A stretch of DNA of 64,000 bases from Alphaproteobacteria bacterium (GCA_021151585.1 JAGKWX010000002.1:1-64000), one strand, 5' to 3'; shown: positions 1 through 11,671, counted from the stretch's first letter. Program-made: numbers and translations. Notes: generated by a model from the sequence alone, not told the origin.

Positions 1-98
1 TCATAATATTTTCCCAATAAAAAAAATCATTGTAAATAAATAACTTGATTTTTACTAGTTGCTAGCAATATTATAAAAATTTATCAGGTTTTTATATA

Positions 99-797
99 AT
101 GATTAATGTCGATAGTATTTTCACTATCTCCCTACACGATCAAGAAGAAAGAAGAAAAGTAGCAAGACAAGAAATTAGTAAATTACATCTAGAGACACAG
201 TGGTTTTTGGCTGAACGCGACTCAACAGGCAACGCAGAACAAGGGTGTTTTAATTCACACGTCGCCGTGGCTAAATTAGCTTTGCAAAATAACGCAAGAA
301 CCCTGTTGGTTTTTGAAGACGATGTCAAAATCTTGCCTTTTTCACAACAACAACTACTTGACTTGAATCGATTTCTTAAAAACAATTACAAAAATTTTGA
401 CTTAATTTATTTAGGTTTTATTCTAGGAAAAATGTGGTATTGCGGCAAACGCTCGATTGTTAGAGCCAAAGGCGTAGCATTGCATGCATATATTTTATCG
501 ACAACCGGCATAGAGAAAATGGCAAACTATGAATACAACGGTGTGCCTATCGATGAAGTTATAAAAAAAACAATGAAATGTTATAGCGTTTACCCGATGA
601 TTGCGGCACAACAATCTGAAACAACCGCAGGTAGCGCGATATCAGGGGTACGCAATCGAGCAAAAATTCATCGCATCAAGGATGAGAGATATTGGCAAAA
701 TAACTTTAATAAACAAAAAAAACGTTTATGGGAAAATATTCACCTTGCTCTATGGGAGTTTATTCAACTCCCATTTAGAATTTTTAAAGTTTTTTAA
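99..797 (+). CDS. Glycosyltransferase family 25 (LPS biosynthesis type)
   Basis: The 232-residue protein reads as a family-25 glycosyltransferase, the group that adds sugars to lipooligosaccharide or LPS. Seen: an N-terminal strand followed by a basic helix, an early segment GCFNSHVAVAKLAL typical of the family, and the acidic motif VFEDDVKI with the EDD at residues 73-75, expected to bind metal and nucleotide sugar. No signal peptide or membrane segment is visible, so it should act at the cytoplasmic face of the inner membrane. It ends one base before the convergent porin gene. The donor and acceptor sugars cannot be read from the sequence. The upstream 98 bases are very AT-rich and probably hold its promoter. 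Confidence 0.85.
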   Translation: MINVDSIFTISLHDQEERRKVARQEISKLHLETQWFLAERDSTGNAEQGCFNSHVAVAKLALQNNARTLLVFEDDVKILPFSQQQLLDLNRFLKNNYKNFDLIYLGFILGKMWYCGKRSIVRAKGVALHAYILSTTGIEKMANYEYNGVPIDEVIKKTMKCYSVYPMIAAQQSETTAGSAISGVRNRAKIHRIKDERYWQNNFNKQKKRLWENIHLALWEFIQLPFRIFKVF

Positions 798-2042
798 TTA
801 AAACTGAACCCCTACACGGGCATTATAACTATAGTATTCCTTACCATCAGCTGTATTACCAACCACAGTACCGCTGTAATTTGTATCACGGGCAATCTCA
901 AAGCCAATCATGAGATTAGTCAATGGGTATAGATTATACCCAACAAGATAGCGTTTTTTAGGAATGTTTAAAGCTGAGGCCTGATCAGATACTTGATAAC
1001 CAATAAACAACACATTATTCATATCATAGCGATTAAATGCATACGTCGCTTGAATATCAGCAGCAGAAGGCTTGGCACCATGACTACCATCAACTTCATA
1101 AGGCAAAGCCGTCTTATCAAAAGAAGATAACGCACTAACATAATCAAAATTAATGCCAAATGGCCCCGTTTGAAACGTAAAATAAGGCGCCAAAGCAGCA
1201 ACACTACTACCATACCCCTGCTGTGGAACTCCTTGATCAATATAATTAGCAATCGCGCCAACACCTGACATATTGTTCATGTAGCCAACGCCAGCATCAA
1301 CATTAATATCCGCATTCACTTTTTTATAGCCCAAAACAGCACCCCCATTATAAGGGCGAACACCACTGGTTCCATCCGAATTAATCGGATTTTCAAAAGT
1401 ATAAGCACTACCGTACAACCCCTCAGGAACAACAAATCCTAGTTGCGCATCTGTGGCATTAGTTTCTGTTAAAATTTGACCTAGAGATTTAACTACCGGA
1501 TTCAGATTATATTGGCCAAACGGCAAATATTGCTTACCCATCTGCACGAAAAAGGGGGAACGACTTTCATCACCAAACGTTGCATACGCTTGATCAATAT
1601 ACACATAGTTATCGGTTGTATTACCATCGACATTACTATTGTTCACACTCGTGACAGCATCATCTGGATTCGCCGCATAGGAATTACTTGCCCCAGAATA
1701 ATTGGTGACAACGGTTAATTTTGTCCACGTATTCGGCGTCGCGTCGACTGTGACATGTGCATTGGTCACGGATAAACGATGTGTATTTTCGCCCTGAGTT
1801 TCATAGGTTTGATCGCCTGCTTTTGCATCGGCATATAGGCCGCCACTCATGCTGACATATTTCGCCCAATCTAGATTTGTGCCACTTGCCTTATCCTCTG
1901 TTGATTGGTTCAACTGGTTTATCGTTGACTGATAAAAACCAGCTTGTTCTGATACAGGCGCCTGCTTCGTTGTAACACCTTCTGCATATGCAGCAGATGT
2001 TATCGTCGTTATTAACAATACAGAAAGTAATTTAAGTGTCAT
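798..2042 (-). CDS. LbtU-like outer-membrane porin/siderophore receptor family protein
   Basis: The 414-residue protein has a clear signal peptide (cleavage expected after residue 20, ..SAAYA) and ends in aromatic ARVGVQF, the C-terminal signature of outer-membrane beta barrels. The core motif GKQYLPFGQYNLNP and the repeated alternating strands resemble the LbtU family. Its Legionella founder imports the siderophore legiobactin without TonB. No TonB box or plug domain is visible, which fits that family. The ligand here is unknown. The RBS is AAGGA, 11 bases before the ATG. A strong terminator separates it from the upstream peroxiredoxin gene, so it is transcribed on its own. It could equally be a general porin of the same fold. 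Confidence 0.75.
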   Translation of the reverse strand: MTLKLLSVLLITTITSAAYAEGVTTKQAPVSEQAGFYQSTINQLNQSTEDKASGTNLDWAKYVSMSGGLYADAKAGDQTYETQGENTHRLSVTNAHVTVDATPNTWTKLTVVTNYSGASNSYAANPDDAVTSVNNSNVDGNTTDNYVYIDQAYATFGDESRSPFFVQMGKQYLPFGQYNLNPVVKSLGQILTETNATDAQLGFVVPEGLYGSAYTFENPINSDGTSGVRPYNGGAVLGYKKVNADINVDAGVGYMNNMSGVGAIANYIDQGVPQQGYGSSVAALAPYFTFQTGPFGINFDYVSALSSFDKTALPYEVDGSHGAKPSAADIQATYAFNRYDMNNVLFIGYQVSDQASALNIPKKRYLVGYNLYPLTNLMIGFEIARDTNYSGTVVGNTADGKEYYSYNARVGVQF

Positions 2043-2058
2043 GCTAGAAATCCTTGAT

Positions 2059-2086
2059 AAAAAAACAGGGCGACCGCCAATCGCCC
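2059..2086 (-). terminator. Rho-independent terminator of the peroxiredoxin gene
   Basis: On the minus strand the arms GGGCGA (2086-2081) and TCGCCC (2073-2068) pair around a short loop. They are followed by a T-rich tail (TG then seven T, 2065-2059). It lies just past the stop of the ahpC-like gene and ends that transcript before the porin gene. Confidence 0.75.
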
Positions 2087-2092
2087 CTTCAA

Positions 2093-2695
2093 TTATAATT
2101 TGTCCGCTTGCGTGGCCAGGTAATCAGCGACACCTTCAGCCGAAGCCTTCATACCAACATCGCCTTTTTTCCAACCAGCAGGGCAAACTTCACCATGTGC
2201 TTCATGGAATTGTAACGCATCAAATAAGCGAATTAATTCATCAATTTCTCTACCGATCGGCAAATCATTAACCACCTGGGCGCGCACCATGCCTTCTTTG
2301 TCAATAACAAAAGCACCACGGAAAGCAACTTTAGCTGCTGGATGCTCAACACCATATGCTTGACAAATAGCATGACTCACATCCGCTGCCATGACATATT
2401 TCACTGGACCAATACCACCTTTATTCACTGGAGTATTACGCCATGCGCTATGTGTAAATTGAGAATCTACAGAGACCGCAATTACTTCAACACCCCGCTT
2501 GTTAAATTCATCAAAACGATGATTTAAAGCGATTAATTCAGATGGACATACAAACGTGAAGTCTAATGGATAGAAAAAAACTAGCGCGTATTTGCCTTTA
2601 GTTTCTGCGTGAAAATCATAATTCGCAATTTCTCCATTGCCTAATACCGCTGGAACGTTAAAGCCTGGGGCTTTGCTACCTACTAACATGACCAT
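2093..2695 (-). CDS. ahpC: 2-Cys peroxiredoxin, AhpC/Prx1 type
   Basis: This is a thiol peroxidase that reduces H2O2 and organic peroxides. Seen: the peroxidatic motif FYPLDFTFVCPSE with Cys50 and the resolving Cys171 in GEVCPAGWKKGD, both as in typical 2-Cys enzymes. The 200-residue length is normal. No AhpF lies next to it, so reduction probably comes from another thioredoxin-like partner. The RBS GAGGAG is a few bases before ATG. The monothiol glutaredoxin gene lies 70 bases upstream on the same strand, making a small redox cluster. Confidence 0.93.
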   Translation of the reverse strand: MVMLVGSKAPGFNVPAVLGNGEIANYDFHAETKGKYALVFFYPLDFTFVCPSELIALNHRFDEFNKRGVEVIAVSVDSQFTHSAWRNTPVNKGGIGPVKYVMAADVSHAICQAYGVEHPAAKVAFRGAFVIDKEGMVRAQVVNDLPIGREIDELIRLFDALQFHEAHGEVCPAGWKKGDVGMKASAEGVADYLATQADKL

Positions 2696-2765
2696 GTTCT
2701 ACTCCTCTTTTATATTACATTCACTGATCCAACCAGGGCTACCAGCCGGCAGCCCTTAAGATTAA

Positions 2766-3077
2766 TCATTCCACAGCATCAATCATCTGCTGCAATTCAC
2801 CACTTTCAAAAAGTTCGGCAATGATATCACTTCCACCAATAAGTTCACCTTTTATATATAGCTGTGGAAATGTTGGCCAATTGGCGTATTTAGGCAATTC
2901 AGCACGTATGTCCGGGTTAGACAAAACATCAACTGTCGCATACGGCTTACCGCATTGGTCCAAATACCGCACCGCCCGCGCCGAAAAACCACAATGTGGC
3001 TGCTCAGGCGTTCCCTTCATATACAGCATGATTGAATTATCTGCAATTTGTTGTTTAATCGTATCTAGCGTACTCAT
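2766..3077 (-). CDS. grxD: Monothiol glutaredoxin, Grx4/GrxD type
   Basis: A 103-residue monothiol glutaredoxin with the CGFS active site (Cys29) and the glutathione-binding stretch WPTFPQLYIKGELIGG. The family binds a [2Fe-2S] cluster between two monomers and two glutathiones and passes clusters to targets, often with BolA partners. A BolA/IbaG homologue is encoded at 10.5 kb in this window. The gene sits just upstream of the peroxiredoxin on the same strand. A MITE lies 15 bases upstream of its start and may have displaced or supplied promoter sequence. Confidence 0.95.
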   Translation of the reverse strand: MSTLDTIKQQIADNSIMLYMKGTPEQPHCGFSARAVRYLDQCGKPYATVDVLSNPDIRAELPKYANWPTFPQLYIKGELIGGSDIIAELFESGELQQMIDAVE

Positions 3078-3092
3078 CTTTAAGATTCCTTA

Positions 3093-3249
3093 GAGGCTGT
3101 TTAAAATAGTTTACTTAAGCGAACAATGAAATAATGGAGATAAAATTTTTATTCATTTCAGGCAAAATGCACAACTATGCAACAAAATAATAAAAATTTT
3201 AGCCTATCTACGTCTTTTTACAACGACGATAAAAATTTTAAACAGGCTC
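3093..3249. mobile_element. 157-bp MITE-like element with 15-bp terminal inverted repeats and TTA target duplication
   Basis: The left end GAGGCTGTTTAAAAT (3093-3107) and right end ATTTTAAACAGGCTC (3235-3249) are inverted copies with one mismatch in 15. Both sides are flanked by TTA (3090-3092 and 3250-3252), a 3-bp direct duplication. The interior has no coding capacity and is AT-rich. Ends of this style with a 3-bp TNA duplication are typical of IS5-family (IS1031/IS427-like) elements, so this is probably a non-autonomous derivative. The family assignment is inference. It lies in the divergent promoter region between grxD and arnT. Confidence 0.75.
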
Positions 3250-3314
3250 TTACCCTCCAATTATGCGCAGTTTAGTGTTAAGATGCGTTATCGTCAAATC
3301 ATAACCATTGATAC

Positions 3315-4760
3315 ATGCATCACTCAACTTGGTTTAAAGATGTTTTATTACTGACTTTACTAACCTCATTATTGTTTGGTATGTTTTTGGGCTTGCCAAA
3401 CTTGTCCGCACCGGATGAATTACGTTATTCAGAAATTCCACGCGAAATGATCGTTAATCAAGATTACATTATTCCTACGATTAATGGCGTCAAATACTTT
3501 GAAAAACCACCTCTATTTTATTGGATGCAAGTCGCCAGCATAAAAGTATTCGGGCTCAACGAATGGAGCTTACGCAGCGCCACAGCTTTGATGGGCTTAA
3601 TCGGCGTTATCGCAACCTATCTATTCGGACGACGTATTTACAATAGAAAAACCGGATGGTTTGCAGGCATAATCTTAAGTTCGATGAGCTTATATTTTGC
3701 GATGGCGCATGTCATCACCTTAGATATGACCGTCAGTGTTTTTATGACGATCGGTTTATATGCGTTTTTTCTGGCCATAAAAAGCAAGAGTTTTACACTG
3801 CTGTGTTTAGGCTTCTTCTCGGCAGCAGCGGCAATGATGACAAAAGGCCTCATCGGCATCATGCTGCCAGGATTAATTATCGCCTTGTGGCTAACTTTTT
3901 TTCGACAATGGCATCGACTTAATTGGCGACACATGATCATAGGCCTGGGTCTTTTTTTAGTGCTTGTTACGCCTTGGCACGCCGTCGCACAACTCCGCGC
4001 GCCAGAATTTTTACATTTTTACTTTATTGAACAACAATTTTTACGCTACACTACGTCTATCGCAAACCGTTATCAACCTTGTTATTTCTATATCCCGATC
4101 GTAATATTCGGCACAGTACCCTGGATGTTTTTCTTGCCACAATCACTGATGTTTTTAAAAAATTTTTCCTGGAGACATCGCTGGCACTACGAGCATGAGT
4201 TATTCCTTGTTATTTGGTTTGTGTGTATATTTTTATTTTTCTCAGCCTCTAACTCAAAACTTATTCCTTATGTTTTACCTTGTTTTCCGCCTTTAGCATT
4301 GCTAATTGCTCGTCATTTAGCGGCGAAAAAAGAGCAATTTACTAAAAAATTCGCTTACATCTATATGGCCACTGCTGCTGTGTTAATAGCCGCCGTCATC
4401 AGTGTCAATTATTTCGATAGCCACACCATTAAGTCACTGATATTTAAAATCAAACCTAAGATCACATCCCAAGATGAAATCGTTGCTTATCATGGCTACC
4501 ATCAAGACTTGCCATTTTATCTACAACGCATTATTACTGTGAATGAATCTTATGATGAATTAGATTTTGGCACATCTCATGGCAACACATCAGCGTGGAT
4601 GGTCCATGAGCATGAGTTCAAAAAACGTTGGTTAAGTCAGCGAACTTTATATGTATTCATAAGCAAAAGAAAATATGCCCAATTTGTTACTATGTATCCA
4701 AAACATCCTGGCACAATTGTCGCCAGCGAAAAAAATAATTTAGTTATTACAAATCACTGA
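3315..4760 (+). CDS. arnT: ArnT-like lipid A aminoarabinose (GT83/PMT) transferase
   Basis: This inner-membrane glycosyltransferase should move 4-amino-4-deoxy-L-arabinose from undecaprenyl phosphate to lipid A phosphates on the periplasmic side. Seen: an N-terminal membrane helix, then the first periplasmic loop with PDELRYSEIPRE (Asp34, Glu35 and RYSE 37-40), which carries the catalytic acid in GT83 enzymes, then KYFEKPPLFYW and many membrane helices. The protein is 481 residues, shorter than the roughly 550 of the enteric enzyme, with a reduced C-terminal periplasmic domain. It is the first gene of an operon with an SMR flippase, arnB and the arnA decarboxylase. That context favours ArnT over other PMT-fold enzymes. 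Confidence 0.85.
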   Translation: MHHSTWFKDVLLLTLLTSLLFGMFLGLPNLSAPDELRYSEIPREMIVNQDYIIPTINGVKYFEKPPLFYWMQVASIKVFGLNEWSLRSATALMGLIGVIATYLFGRRIYNRKTGWFAGIILSSMSLYFAMAHVITLDMTVSVFMTIGLYAFFLAIKSKSFTLLCLGFFSAAAAMMTKGLIGIMLPGLIIALWLTFFRQWHRLNWRHMIIGLGLFLVLVTPWHAVAQLRAPEFLHFYFIEQQFLRYTTSIANRYQPCYFYIPIVIFGTVPWMFFLPQSLMFLKNFSWRHRWHYEHELFLVIWFVCIFLFFSASNSKLIPYVLPCFPPLALLIARHLAAKKEQFTKKFAYIYMATAAVLIAAVISVNYFDSHTIKSLIFKIKPKITSQDEIVAYHGYHQDLPFYLQRIITVNESYDELDFGTSHGNTSAWMVHEHEFKKRWLSQRTLYVFISKRKYAQFVTMYPKHPGTIVASEKNNLVITNH

Positions 4761-4774
4761 ATAGTAGGTAAAAC

Positions 4775-5146
4775 ATGAAAATAGTTCTTGGTTTAATCGT
4801 ATTAAGCATAATTCTAAACGTTATCGGCCAAATATTGTTCAAGGCCGGCATGAACCAAATTGGTCATTTTGATTTTTCTTTGCAAAACAGCCTACCAATT
4901 GCATGGAAATTTATAACCAACGCTTGTTTAATGGCTGGCTTAGTTGTTTATTTGGTCAGCACTATCGTCTGGTTTTTAGTATTATCACGCACCGATGTAA
5001 GCTTTGCCTACCCATTACTCAGTATTGGGTATATTGTAAACAGCATTGCTGCATATTATGTCTTACATGAACAGGCGTTCTCGCCACTGCGACTCATCGG
5101 AACATTAATCATTACATTCGGTGTTATTTTAATTTGTCAAAGTTAA
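4775..5146 (+). CDS. SMR-family membrane protein, ArnE/ArnF-like flippase subunit
   Basis: A 123-residue protein with four predicted membrane helices and the small multidrug resistance fold (GQILFKAGM near the N-terminus, SFAYPLLSIGYIVNS in the third helix). Placed 14 bases after arnT and 13 before arnB, it should flip undecaprenyl-phosphate-aminoarabinose to the periplasm. Enterics use an ArnE/ArnF pair. Only one subunit is seen here, so it may act as a homodimer or have a distant partner. The assignment to ArnE versus ArnF is not possible by eye. Confidence 0.75.
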   Translation: MKIVLGLIVLSIILNVIGQILFKAGMNQIGHFDFSLQNSLPIAWKFITNACLMAGLVVYLVSTIVWFLVLSRTDVSFAYPLLSIGYIVNSIAAYYVLHEQAFSPLRLIGTLIITFGVILICQS

Positions 5147-5159
5147 GTTAGGAATAAAA

Positions 5160-6320
5160 ATGTCAACTGAATTTCTACCATTTTCACGGCCTACCATATC
5201 TGAAGAAGCGATTACAGAAGTAGTCGATTGCTTGCGATCCGGCTGGATTACCACCGGTCCACGCGTCGAAAAACTATCACACATGCTGCGTGATTATTTG
5301 CAGGCACCAGAAGCAATTATGCTATCTTCAGCCACGGCTGGCATGCACTTAACATTACTAGCCCTTGATTTACAGCCTGGTGATGAAATTATTACAGCGT
5401 CAATGACGTTTATTTCGACACCGAATATGATAGTCCAAGCAGGCGGAACACCCGTGTTTGTCGATATCAACCTTAAAACACTCAATATGGACATTACCGA
5501 TATTGAACAAGCCATCACACCCAGAACCCGGGCCATTGTTCCAGTACATTTCGCCGGATTACCCGTTGACTTAGAAAATTTATATGCACTTGCAAAAAAA
5601 TATAATCTGCGAGTCATTGAAGACTGCGCTCACGCAATTGGCGCTCACTACCAAGACAAGATCATCGGCAGCTTTGGTGATATTCAAATTTTCAGTTTTC
5701 ATCCGAATAAAAATATCACCACTGGTGAAGGTGGCTGCATCACTATTCGTGATGAAGAGCTCGCAGCAAAAATTCGTTTAATGGCCTTTCATGGCATGGA
5801 TCGCGTCGCCTGGAATCGTTATGGCAAAACCGGCAAACAAGATTATGAAATTGTTGCGCCAGGCTTTAAATATAATATGATGGATATGCAAGCCGCGATT
5901 GGTTTGCATCAAGTCCCATTATTGGATGGATTTAATCAACAACGAACAGCTCTAGCAAAACGCTATTTAGAAAAGTTAGGTGGTTGGAAACAACTACACC
6001 TGCCTCAAATGCCGGATTACGATGCATTGCATGCCTGGCACATTTTCACGCCCTTGATTAAAATCGAAGAAATTGGCATGGATCGCACAACATTTATGAG
6101 CCACTTAAAGGAATACAATATTGGTACCGGCGTACATTACAAAGCAGCGCATCTTTATCCCTATTATCGTGACAATTATCCTACAATCAAAGGACGGTTA
6201 TCAAATACAGAATATGTTTCAGACCGTATTATAAGTCTACCACTGTTCCCAACGATGACATTTGAAGATCAAGATCGCGTAATAGATGCAATGGCCAAAA
6301 TATTAAATTTGTCAAAATAA
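5160..6320 (+). CDS. arnB: UDP-4-keto-pentose aminotransferase ArnB (DegT/DnrJ/EryC1 family)
   Basis: This PLP enzyme should transfer the amino group of glutamate to UDP-L-4-ketopentose, giving UDP-L-Ara4N. Seen: LSSATAGMHLTLLAL, the PLP-binding EDCAHAIGA near residues 154-162, and the catalytic lysine Lys184 in SFHPNKNITTGEGG. The 386-residue length matches ArnB, and the start FLPFSRPTISEEAI is typical of it. It is the third gene of the arnT operon, preceded by the RBS AGGA. Substrate choice within the DegT family rests on these neighbours. Confidence 0.92.
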   Translation: MSTEFLPFSRPTISEEAITEVVDCLRSGWITTGPRVEKLSHMLRDYLQAPEAIMLSSATAGMHLTLLALDLQPGDEIITASMTFISTPNMIVQAGGTPVFVDINLKTLNMDITDIEQAITPRTRAIVPVHFAGLPVDLENLYALAKKYNLRVIEDCAHAIGAHYQDKIIGSFGDIQIFSFHPNKNITTGEGGCITIRDEELAAKIRLMAFHGMDRVAWNRYGKTGKQDYEIVAPGFKYNMMDMQAAIGLHQVPLLDGFNQQRTALAKRYLEKLGGWKQLHLPQMPDYDALHAWHIFTPLIKIEEIGMDRTTFMSHLKEYNIGTGVHYKAAHLYPYYRDNYPTIKGRLSNTEYVSDRIISLPLFPTMTFEDQDRVIDAMAKILNLSK

Positions 6321-6334
6321 ACTAGGAAAATACA

Positions 6335-7348
6335 ATGTCTAAAAAAGTTTTAATTATAGGTATTAACGGTTTTATCGGTAGTACATTATCAGATATGATT
6401 TTGGCTAACACCGACTGGGAAATTTACGGTATGGATTTATATAATGACAAAATCCAAGCCTGCTTGACCAATCCGCGCTTCCACTTTTTTGAGGGTGATC
6501 TCACTATTCATTTAGAATGGATCAAATATCACGTTAAAAAATGCGACGTCATTTTACCTCTGGCAGCTATAGCCACACCATCAACCTACGTCAATGATCC
6601 ATTAAAAGTTTTTAAACTCGACTTCGAAGCAAATCTTGATATTATCAAGCATGCTGTTGCTTATAAAAAACGTATCATTTTTCCATCTACCTCTGAAGTG
6701 TACGGCATGAGCCCAGATGAATTTTTTGATGAAGAAACAAGCAATTTGGTGCTAGGACCTATTAGCAAGCAACGCTGGATTTACTCATGCTCCAAGCAAC
6801 TACTGGATCGTGTCATTTATGCTTATGGCATTCATGAAGGCTTAAATTACACCATTTTTAGACCGTTTAATTTTTATGGTCCGCGCTTAGATGATATCAA
6901 TAAAGGTGGCTCGCGTGTTTTAACACAGTTTATCAGCAATATTATCCATGGCAAAAATCTGGAACTCGTCGATGGCGGCGCGCAGCGTCGTTGTTTTTGC
7001 TATATCGATGACAGCATCGATGCTTTAATTCGCATAATTGACAACAAAGATAATAAAGCTAGCCAACAAATCATTAACATAGGCAACCCATATCCTGACT
7101 CAGAAGCCTCAATTCGAGAACTTGCTGAAAAGCTATTGGTAGCGTTTTCGCATTTCCCAAAATACGCTGAACTAGCAAAAAAAGTTAAAGTTATTGACGT
7201 AACATCTGAACAATATTACGGAAAAGGCTATCAAGATATGACAACACGTCGCCCGTCAATCAAACAAGCGGAAACACTGTTAAATTGGAAGCCAACCGTA
7301 AAATTAGAAGATGGTTTAGTGAAAACCTTAGAGTATTATTTGCAGTAA
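6335..7348 (+). CDS. arnA: UDP-glucuronate decarboxylase, stand-alone C-terminal half of ArnA
   Basis: A short-chain dehydrogenase-like protein that oxidises and decarboxylates UDP-glucuronate to UDP-4-keto-pentose. Seen: the nucleotide motif GINGFIG (Gly9/12/15), the catalytic Tyr150 and Lys154 in KQRWIYSCSKQLLDRV, and PSTSEVYG. These match the decarboxylase domain of enteric ArnA closely. The protein is only 337 residues. The N-terminal formyltransferase domain of ArnA (about 300 residues) is absent, and no separate copy is in the window. It is the last gene of the operon. The Ugd encoded at 18.7 kb would supply its substrate. Confidence 0.9.
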   Translation: MSKKVLIIGINGFIGSTLSDMILANTDWEIYGMDLYNDKIQACLTNPRFHFFEGDLTIHLEWIKYHVKKCDVILPLAAIATPSTYVNDPLKVFKLDFEANLDIIKHAVAYKKRIIFPSTSEVYGMSPDEFFDEETSNLVLGPISKQRWIYSCSKQLLDRVIYAYGIHEGLNYTIFRPFNFYGPRLDDINKGGSRVLTQFISNIIHGKNLELVDGGAQRRCFCYIDDSIDALIRIIDNKDNKASQQIINIGNPYPDSEASIRELAEKLLVAFSHFPKYAELAKKVKVIDVTSEQYYGKGYQDMTTRRPSIKQAETLLNWKPTVKLEDGLVKTLEYYLQ

Positions 7349-7761
7349 GAATAAAATATTTCATCACATGATAAAATTTAATTTTTTTCTGGCGTGTTCG
7401 GAATATAATGTCTCGCGCGCAAATTTGCTTTTATTTTTAACAGATATAGAGATATTCAGTAGACTGTTCTCAACCTTCGTTGTTGATCAACATGCTGGGG
7501 CAGCACTCTTTTTTGATTATGTGGGCACTAAATTTCTTGCAGCAATATAGAAGGTGGCTTGATATGGATATTAACTAAAAAAATGCATTTAAATACCCCG
7601 TGTATTTTTTAAAATATAGGCGATGCTTGAAAGTAAAAGACGAAATGGATTGACTAAAAAATCACTGGGAAATTGCTGCAAAAAATTTAAAAAACTAGAG
7701 CAGCAATCCCTGGTTTTTAGAATTATTTACGATATAACTCGTTAATTTACCTATCGTGAAA
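7349..7761. other. Intergenic region between convergent arnA and POT genes
   Basis: About 410 bases without a convincing gene. A 60-codon frame at 7368-7550 has no RBS and an unlikely composition. The region holds a possible bidirectional terminator at 7669-7709 and is otherwise AT-rich, with no repeat recognised. Confidence 0.6.
7669..7709. terminator. Possible bidirectional terminator
   Basis: TTGCTGC (7673-7679) and GCAGCAA (7700-7706) form an inverted repeat that can extend to outer GGGA/TCCC with a bulge. The loop is 20 bases. A six-T run follows on the minus strand and TTTTT on the plus strand, so it could stop both convergent transcripts. The long loop keeps confidence low. Confidence 0.35.
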
Positions 7762-10709
<2,948 letters not shown>

Positions 10710-10852
10710 GGGTATCTCTTTAATATAAAAATCTGATTATATCTAAAACAGTGAAAAAATCTTGTGATTTTTCAAAAAATTAGTATTATTATATTTCGTG
10801 TCTTCGTAATATTTTCTTTTGTAGCTAGGCTGGCATATTATTAATAAGCAAA

Positions 10853-10870
10853 ATGCATATAAATATGCAT
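10853..10870. repeat. Perfect palindrome upstream of tRNA-Lys(CTT)
   Basis: ATGCATAT and ATATGCAT (8 bp arms, centre AA) lie 36 bases before the tRNA gene. It could be an operator or just AT-rich symmetry. No binding protein is suggested. Confidence 0.5.
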
Positions 10871-10906
10871 GAGCACCAACGCTATAGAAGTAAAGACGAT
10901 GAATAT

Positions 10907-10982
10907 GGGCTGTTAGCTCAGTTGGTAGAGCAGCGGACTCTTAATCCGTAGGTCCTGCGTTCGAGCCGCAGACAGCCCACCA
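10907..10982 (+). tRNA. tRNA-Lys (anticodon CTT)
   Basis: The 76-base cloverleaf is complete: acceptor GGGCTGT paired with ACAGCCC, D-arm GCTCAGTTGGTAGAGC, anticodon stem GCGGA/TCCGT with loop CTCTTAA (anticodon CTT, reads AAG), T-arm with GTTCGAG, discriminator A and encoded CCA. A second lysine tRNA with anticodon TTT follows 188 bases later. Confidence 0.97.
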
Positions 10983-11116
10983 CCCTAGACATAACCCTAC
11001 AGACTCACAAGCGACATAGGCATGCCTTTAAAGCATGCATCAATGCTTGCATTTAAAATGAATCATGCCGCTAGCTTAGCGATTAGGTAATTTTTAGAGA
11101 AAATTTTTAAAAATAC

Positions 11117-11144
11117 TTGCCATTTTCTACCAATCAAGTATCAT
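11117..11144 (+). promoter_or_regulatory. Sigma70-type promoter of tRNA-Lys(TTT)
   Basis: TTGCCA (11117-11122), 16-base spacer and TATCAT (11139-11144), ending 26 bases before the mature tRNA. This suggests the second lysine tRNA has its own promoter. Confidence 0.5.
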
Positions 11145-11170
11145 AGCGAACTCTCTTCGAGTATAAGTAT

Positions 11171-11246
11171 GGGTCGTTAGCTCAGTCGGTAGAGCAGCGG
11201 ACTTTTAATCCGTTGGTCCCGCGTTCAAGTCGCGGACGACCCACCA
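11171..11246 (+). tRNA. tRNA-Lys (anticodon TTT)
   Basis: The 76-base cloverleaf is complete: acceptor GGGTCGT paired with ACGACCC, D-arm GCTCAGTCGGTAGAGC, anticodon stem GCGGA/TCCGT with loop CTTTTAA (anticodon TTT, reads AAA and AAG), T-arm GCGTTCAAGTCGC, discriminator A and encoded CCA. It is close in sequence to the CTT copy upstream, consistent with duplication. Confidence 0.97.
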
Positions 11247-11671
11247 TATTTATTACATCTTTAATAAAATCACCACGTTATTGTTCATACGCGACATGCA
11301 TTATGACAACACAATTTTTCATGGTGTTGTGTTATAAAACATCTGGACCAAACATAACGAGCAAACCCGGGTTCCGCAGTTAAAATCTGCCGCATCAACT
11401 GAAAACAGCAAATACAGGTGGTTTTGTTCAGATTTTCCCCGCAAGCGGCATGTGTTAGAGCTGTAAAGAAAATGACTGGAATTCTGCGCGGCAGCGTTTA
11501 ACCGCGAAGTTCAGTACAAGCAAGGCGCTCAGCCACGGATGCAAACTCAAAAAAAATGATCTACCATGACGAAGTTTATGACAAGCGGGGAATATGATAA
11601 GGATACAACCAAGCCAAAAATGTATAGGCAGGCAACAAGCTAATTTTAGACAAGCTAGATGCCAGAATAAA
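11247..11671. other. Gene-free region after tRNA-Lys
   Basis: About 425 bases with no supported gene. An inverted repeat ACAACAC/GTGTTGT sits at 11306-11330 with no T-run. A hydrophobic 79-codon minus-strand frame (11455-11694) begins inside the rpsT terminator stem and has no RBS, so I do not call it. No integrase or duplicated tRNA end was found, so there is no sign of an integration site. Confidence 0.6.

Noticed and set aside
7368..7550. 60-codon plus-strand frame after arnA
   Set aside because: No RBS, no family likeness and it lies between convergent genes; probably chance.
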